NCBI GenBank assembly: GCA_035541935.1
Contig: DATKMJ010000033.1
Coordinates: forward strand, 1-64,000
Origin: Candidatus Binatia bacterium
GTDB taxonomy: Bacteria; Vulcanimicrobiota; Vulcanimicrobiia; Vulcanimicrobiales; Vulcanimicrobiaceae
Reading direction: 5' to 3'
DNA length: 64,000 nucleotides
Shown here in pieces: positions 59,893-64,000 of this stretch. The notes under the pieces were generated by a model. That model saw nothing but the letters and a program-made list of their open reading frames with translations. It ran no database searches and was not told where the DNA came from. The stretch's first letter is position 1. Every line of letters begins with the position of its first letter. The translations under genes and the position numbers were made by a program.

Positions 59893-60129
59893 GTGCCACG
59901 ACCTGCGGCAGCGGTCGTCGAGTTCGACGAACAATACCATGAAATCGGCCGTTCGTACTTTTTGCCGCATCCCAACAGAGCGACTGCGCCGTACGACCTG
60001 GCCCTCGATCCTGCGGACAACGAGATCTGGTTTAGCGGATTAAACGCCGAGCTGGGGCGCTTCAAGCCGCAAGAGAAGGCGCGGTTGAAGTTTCGGGTGC
60101 GGAACAGTCTTCTCGTTGACAAACGTTAG
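59893..60129 (+). pseudogene. fragment of a Vgb-like propeller protein
   Basis: An isolated 78-codon frame contains AVVEFDEQYHEIGRSYFLPH followed by YDLALDPADNEIWFSGLNAE and LGRFKPQEK, a single propeller blade like those of virginiamycin B lyase-type proteins. There is no signal peptide and no other blades, and the preceding frame at 59765 runs across it out of register. I judge it a gene remnant, possibly a broken copy of the kind at 15881. Confidence 0.4.
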
Positions 60130-60387
60130 CGAGGTCGCGCCAGGCGCTCCTCCGCGCGGCGCAAGGTCGGGCGACCGAGCCCGCCGTATTTTCGGCATTG
60201 AGGGGCAGGCTGTTGCGGGCAACTTCGGGTGCCGCGCATCAGCATGGTTGGCAGCGCCAACGCCCGTCCGGCAGCCTAGTCATCGTAGCTGTGGCCACGA
60301 CTTTGCCGCTTCACTACCTACGGAGATGCATGCTTGGCGCATCATCCATTTCCAGCCTGAAGGGGCTCGGAAGACTCAGGAGTTCAA

Positions 60388-61644
60388 GTGCACATTTCAA
60401 CTTCGGCGCGCTACAGCCTCAGCGTTTGCGCGGCAATCGTCCTCGCTGCATGTAGCTCCAGCAACATCCCCGCATCGGCGCCTCTCTCCGGCGCATCGAT
60501 CCCATCCTCGCTAGCAGCCGGCGCGGCATCGCCCCAGTCTCTCGTCCCGCAGCTGGCGTTTGGGCGATCCGCATCACACCCGGCAATAAAAAACCTGAAG
60601 GAAACCGTCCTCTACAGCTTCGCCGGCGGTTCCGATGGAGCGAACCCCCAGGCCGGCCTCGTCAAGGTCGGCGGCATGCTATACGGCACGACGTACGAAG
60701 GTGGTACCGGCTCTTACGGCACGATCTTCGCGATCACCACCTCCGGCACGGAAAGCGTGCTCTACAGCTTCCAAGGTGGTTCCGATGGCATGAACCCACA
60801 GGTTCCCCTGATCAACGTCGGCGGCATGCTGTACGGCACGACCGAACTTTGCGGCGCGGACAACTACGGCACGGTCTTTTCAGTCACGCCGTCCGGCACC
60901 GAGACGGCGCTCTACGGCTTCGCCGGCGGGAGCGACGGCGCGGAGCCTGTTGCCGGCCTGATCAATCTCAAGGGTACGTTGTACGGCACGACCACTGTGG
61001 GAGGTACGAACAATGACGGCACGGTCTATTCGGTCACGCCGTCGGGCACCGAGAAGGTAGTCTACACTTTTGTCGGCGGGAGCGACGGCGCCCAGCCGGT
61101 TGCCGGTCTAATCAATCTCAAGGGCACGTTGTACGGCACGACCGCCGCGGGCGGTACGAATAACCAAGGCACGGTCTTTTCGATCACGCCGTCCGGCACC
61201 GAGACAGTACTCCATACCTTCGGCAGCGGGAGCGACGGCGCAGGCCCACAGGCTGGCCTGATCAACGTCAAGGGCACCCTCTACGGCACGACCCAAGCCG
61301 GCGGCACAAACGGCGACGGTACGATCTTCTCGATCACGCCGTCCGGCACCGAGACGGTGCTCTACAACTTCGCCGGCGGGAACGACGGCCAGAAACCCTT
61401 AGCCGGTTTGATAGACGTCAAGGGGACGCTGTACGGCACGACCCAAGCCGGCGGCGCAAACGGCGACGGTACGGTCTTTTCGGTCACGCGTTCCGGCACC
61501 GAGACGGTGCTCCATAGCTTCGGCGCCGGGAGCGACGGCCAAAACCCGCAGGCCGGGCTGTTCAACATCAAGCGCACCTTGTACGGCACGACCAGAGCCG
61601 GCGGCGCAAACGGCGACGGCACGGTATTTTCTGTGGCGTTGTAA
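60388..61644 (+). CDS. GloVer-repeat exported lipoprotein
   Basis: A 418-residue protein with a lipoprotein signal (IVLAACSSS). After residue 65 come seven tandem repeats of 50 residues, each with the theme 'ETVLYSFAGGSDGANPQAGLV', then KVGGMLYGTTYEGG, then GTIFAITTSGT. These are the GloVer repeats (TIGR03803), common in secreted proteins of Acidobacteriota and allied groups, possibly forming a propeller. The start is GTG at 60388 with AGGAG at 60377-60381. A strong terminator follows at 61662. A second paralogue is at 61966. Confidence 0.85.
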   Translation: MHISTSARYSLSVCAAIVLAACSSSNIPASAPLSGASIPSSLAAGAASPQSLVPQLAFGRSASHPAIKNLKETVLYSFAGGSDGANPQAGLVKVGGMLYGTTYEGGTGSYGTIFAITTSGTESVLYSFQGGSDGMNPQVPLINVGGMLYGTTELCGADNYGTVFSVTPSGTETALYGFAGGSDGAEPVAGLINLKGTLYGTTTVGGTNNDGTVYSVTPSGTEKVVYTFVGGSDGAQPVAGLINLKGTLYGTTAAGGTNNQGTVFSITPSGTETVLHTFGSGSDGAGPQAGLINVKGTLYGTTQAGGTNGDGTIFSITPSGTETVLYNFAGGNDGQKPLAGLIDVKGTLYGTTQAGGANGDGTVFSVTRSGTETVLHSFGAGSDGQNPQAGLFNIKRTLYGTTRAGGANGDGTVFSVAL

Positions 61645-61965
61645 GACGCTACGCTCGACGCGAAACGAGCCCGCCCCCGGCGGGCTCGTTTCATTTCCGT
61701 TTGCGTACATGTGAGGGCGGTTTCCGCGCTAAACACATTTAGCAAGTTCGAGAAATCCACGGCCTACACAAGCGGGTGAACTACCTGCGTAGAGCAGACG
61801 GGGCCGCCGATCGGCGCCGTGGCCGCGTAGCCATGAGCCGAGGCGACCTTGGCAATCGGAGCTTGGCTGCACGGAACTGAGCGCAAAACGCCGAATATCT
61901 TTAGAACGGCCCCTGGCGAATCTTCTTAACCGCTGAATCCGTTCAGCTTCGGGGAGGGACGGCCC
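61645..61965. other. intergenic region with terminator; no gene recognised
   Basis: A 321-base gap between the two GloVer-repeat genes. It has a strong hairpin terminator at 61662-61692 and a GGGGAGGG ribosome-binding site at 61951-61958 for the second gene. No other ORF or RNA was recognised. Confidence 0.5.
61662..61692 (+). terminator. hairpin terminator of the first GloVer gene
   Basis: GAAACGAGCCCGCC and GGCGGGCTCGTTTC are perfect 14-base arms with a CCC loop, 17 bases after the stop codon. The following sequence ATTTCCGTTTG has only a weak T run, so efficiency is uncertain. Confidence 0.85.
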
Positions 61966-63264
61966 GTGAAAATGCAAGCAATCAACCGTTTTGCTCTAAG
62001 CGTCGGCGTCGCTGCGTTTCTCGCAAGCTGCGGCGGATCGCAGCCGCCAATCGCCGCGCCCGGCGCGATACCGCAAACTTCAGCATTCGCGGCGCACGCC
62101 AATGGCAGCAACTACAAGATCCTGTATAGCTTTGGCGCGGCCCCTGATGGGGAAAATCCTGTCGCGAGCTTGATCGACGTGGGCGGTACGCTCTACGGCA
62201 CAACGGAATATGGCGGCTTGTATTCCCAGGGCTCGTACTACTACGGCTGCGGTGGGACCATCTTTAGCGTTACGACGGCCGGCACCGAAAAGGTGTTGCA
62301 GAGCTTTTGCCACGGGTACGACGGGGCACAGCCCCTAGCTGGCCTCGTTAACGTAAAGGGCGTGCTGTACGGCACAACGAGTTCCGGCGGCACGCACGAT
62401 CGGGGCACGATCTTTGGTGCCACGCCGAGTGGTACGGAGAACGTGTTGAAGAGCTTCAGCGGCAAACGCGATGGAGGAAACCCCACCGGCGCTCTGATCG
62501 ACGTTGGCGGCAAGCTTTACGGCACGACGCGTGCCGGCGGCTCTCATAAAGCCAGGGGTGGTAAAGGCACCGTCTTTGTTATTACGACGGGCGGTGCAGA
62601 GAAGGTGCTACACAGGTTTAGTGGTGCGCCGGATGGCGAAAAACCCTACGCCGACCTCGTCGACGTCGGCGGCAAACTCTACGGTACGACGACGTTCGGA
62701 GGCGCATACGGAGGTGGCACCGTTTTTACGATCACGACGCGGGGCGCGGAGAAGGTTATATACAGCTTCAGAGGTTCGCCGGATGGCGAGCTGCCCGTGG
62801 CCGGACTCGTCGACGTAGGCGGCATGCTTTACGGCTCGACGACTGCGGGCGGCGCTTATACAAGTTGCGCTCGTGGCGGCTGCCGCAGGGTAGTATGCAC
62901 GGGCGGCTGCGGCACCGTTTACAGCATCACTCCGAGTGGGAATGAAAAAGTGCTGCATAGTTTCGGTAATGGAGCCGACGGCATCGATCCAACCGGATCT
63001 CTGGTCGCGGTAAAGGGCACGCTGTATGGCACGACGAGTGAGGGCGGCGCGGATACGTGCCCCTTCGGTTGCGGAACGGTATTCAGCATCACGATGAGCG
63101 GCGCGGAGAGCGTGGTGTATAGTTTTGGCACCTACCCCGACGGTAACACTCCCAGCGCGGGCCTCCTCGCCGTCGGCGGCACGCTCTACGGGACGACGAC
63201 GTTCGGCGGTATGACCGGGAACGGAACGGTGTTCGCGTTGACCCCATCAAGCCGGCCAAAGTAA
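61966..63264 (+). CDS. GloVer-repeat exported lipoprotein (second copy)
   Basis: A 432-residue protein with a lipoprotein signal (AFLASCGGS) and seven GloVer repeats. The repeats have longer insertions than in the first copy, with cysteine pairs (YYYGCGGTIFSV, SCARGGCRRVVCTGGCGTVY, DTCPFGCGTVFSI), which suggests disulphide-stabilised loops. The start is GTG at 61966 (an ATG 6 bases later is also possible). Function is unknown. Its copy differs enough from the first to be an old duplication. Confidence 0.82.
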   Translation: MKMQAINRFALSVGVAAFLASCGGSQPPIAAPGAIPQTSAFAAHANGSNYKILYSFGAAPDGENPVASLIDVGGTLYGTTEYGGLYSQGSYYYGCGGTIFSVTTAGTEKVLQSFCHGYDGAQPLAGLVNVKGVLYGTTSSGGTHDRGTIFGATPSGTENVLKSFSGKRDGGNPTGALIDVGGKLYGTTRAGGSHKARGGKGTVFVITTGGAEKVLHRFSGAPDGEKPYADLVDVGGKLYGTTTFGGAYGGGTVFTITTRGAEKVIYSFRGSPDGELPVAGLVDVGGMLYGSTTAGGAYTSCARGGCRRVVCTGGCGTVYSITPSGNEKVLHSFGNGADGIDPTGSLVAVKGTLYGTTSEGGADTCPFGCGTVFSITMSGAESVVYSFGTYPDGNTPSAGLLAVGGTLYGTTTFGGMTGNGTVFALTPSSRPK

Positions 63265-63391
63265 CGCGATACATTTTGCGCGCATGGAATGAAAAACACA
63301 TGCGATACATAGCGTCTGGAGCTGACCCGGTTTCGTGGAGTCTTCCGCCTTGCGGAGAAGGACCAAGAATTCGTTATTCAACCAAGGGGAC

Positions 63392-63925
63392 ATGTCAAAG
63401 TTCGTAAACGTATTCCTTTTCATAATACTACTCGCTTCAAGTGCAGAGTGCCTGGCGGATACGCCGCTGGACAATCGACAACTTTACATCGGCGTTTCGG
63501 GAAACAGCGCGGCCGGAGCGTCAGTAGATGGCGTTGCTCTGTCTCTAACATTACGGAACAGTACGGTTCAGGTTGGCCAGCCGATCTGGGCAACAGTAGA
63601 AGTTCGAAACGTTTCGGGTAAGACCCAGGGTGCTTGGTTCGGCCCTCGCAACTCAACTTACAGCTTTACGATCGTGAATGTGCGGACGGGGAGCGTAGCC
63701 CCGGCAATACCGAACAACTTCGGCCTGGATCCAATCTCTGGCCCCTTAGATGGCCCCCCCGTGTCCGCAGGCGCATCTATGTATGGTACGTTTCGTCTCG
63801 ATCTAATGTATAAGATCAATGAAGCTGGCACTTATTCAGTGCGGGTTGCAGACGGCGTACCAATTGTGAGCGGAAAGCCGGTTCACCTACAGTCGAACAC
63901 GATGACGCTTGTTGTTGCCCCTTGA
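63392..63925 (+). CDS. exported protein with an Ig-like domain
   Basis: A 177-residue protein with a signal peptide (MSKFVNVFLFIILLASSAEC, cleavage near ALADT). The mature part LSLTLRNSTVQVGQPIWATV, EVRNVSGKTQGAWFG, then GTFRLDLMYKINEAGTYSVR is an all-beta Ig-like fold typical of 'FN3/BsuPI-like' protease inhibitor or adhesion modules. There are no cysteines in the mature part apart from the leader. It has a GGGGA ribosome-binding site and lies at the end of the window with no further gene seen. Confidence 0.65.
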   Translation: MSKFVNVFLFIILLASSAECLADTPLDNRQLYIGVSGNSAAGASVDGVALSLTLRNSTVQVGQPIWATVEVRNVSGKTQGAWFGPRNSTYSFTIVNVRTGSVAPAIPNNFGLDPISGPLDGPPVSAGASMYGTFRLDLMYKINEAGTYSVRVADGVPIVSGKPVHLQSNTMTLVVAP

Positions 63926-64000
63926 AATGAGCGGCGCCGGATGGGACCGCACGTTTGCGCGCTCTGGCCCGTATCCCCTCATCGCCGTCGCCTCGTCGAT

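Overview
The window is high-GC bacterial DNA, densely packed, with many GTG and TTG starts, frequent 1 to 4 base start/stop overlaps, and many predicted secreted lipoproteins (three PF04185 phosphoesterases, several beta-propellers, HAF-repeat and GloVer-repeat proteins). This gene mix resembles uncultivated phyla such as Candidatus Eremiobacterota (WPS-2), with Acidobacteriota-like features. That placement is inference from gene content; no rRNA gene is present to confirm it.

Layout. 0-1.7 kb: a leucine-rich-repeat gene behind a short possible toxin tail, then a 26-bp inverted repeat. 1.7-10.7 kb: membrane permease plus VIT1/CCC1 metal transporter, a PQQ-type propeller, a proline dehydrogenase/DapA-like pair, an MFS exporter, a phosphoesterase, a PhzF homologue and a HiPIP. 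10.8-17.7 kb: MetC-like lyase, SixA-like phosphatase, a DUF4239 membrane protein, a run of exported proteins and propellers, and aquaporin Z. 17.7-22.2 kb: OsmC-like protein, two more phosphoesterases, and a divergent YceI/HxlR pair. 22.2-26.2 kb: tmRNA (ssrA), then holin-like, uvrC, DedA and ClpN-domain genes in one minus-strand run, and tRNA-Pro(CGG).

26.2-37.3 kb is a potassium island. It has two tandem TrkA (RCK) proteins, a NarL-type response regulator with its histidine kinase, a divergent 701-residue protein made of two KdpD sensor units and no kinase, and the KdpFABC pump operon headed by a 40-residue membrane ORF and a 31-bp near-perfect palindrome. Between the KdpD-like gene and kdpC sits a small GIY-YIG nuclease gene bracketed by inverted arrays of a short repeat. 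That repeat supplies the stop codons of flanking genes.

37.3-54.7 kb is mostly housekeeping: an outer-membrane-type protein, ammonium transporter, CPA1 antiporter, radical SAM protein, dapF-miaA-mutL, mutS and miaB on the minus strand, then der-plsY-efp-TSUP on the plus strand. Between mutL and mutS lies an opposing unit: promoter, M-box (ykoK) Mg2+ riboswitch, intrinsic terminator, two leader ORFs and a divergent NRAMP gene, best read as an Mg2+-controlled Mg2+ importer of the NMT type.

54.7-64 kb: VOC protein, a DEAD-box helicase with no ordinary start codon, a propeller lipoprotein, an alpha/beta hydrolase coupled to a 5'-3' exonuclease, two Flp pilins, a propeller remnant, two GloVer-repeat proteins and a small exported protein.

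The strongest candidates for something new are the split, tandem-KdpD potassium sensing system, the repeat-bracketed GIY-YIG element whose repeats form gene 3' ends, and the M-box/leader ORF/NRAMP unit.
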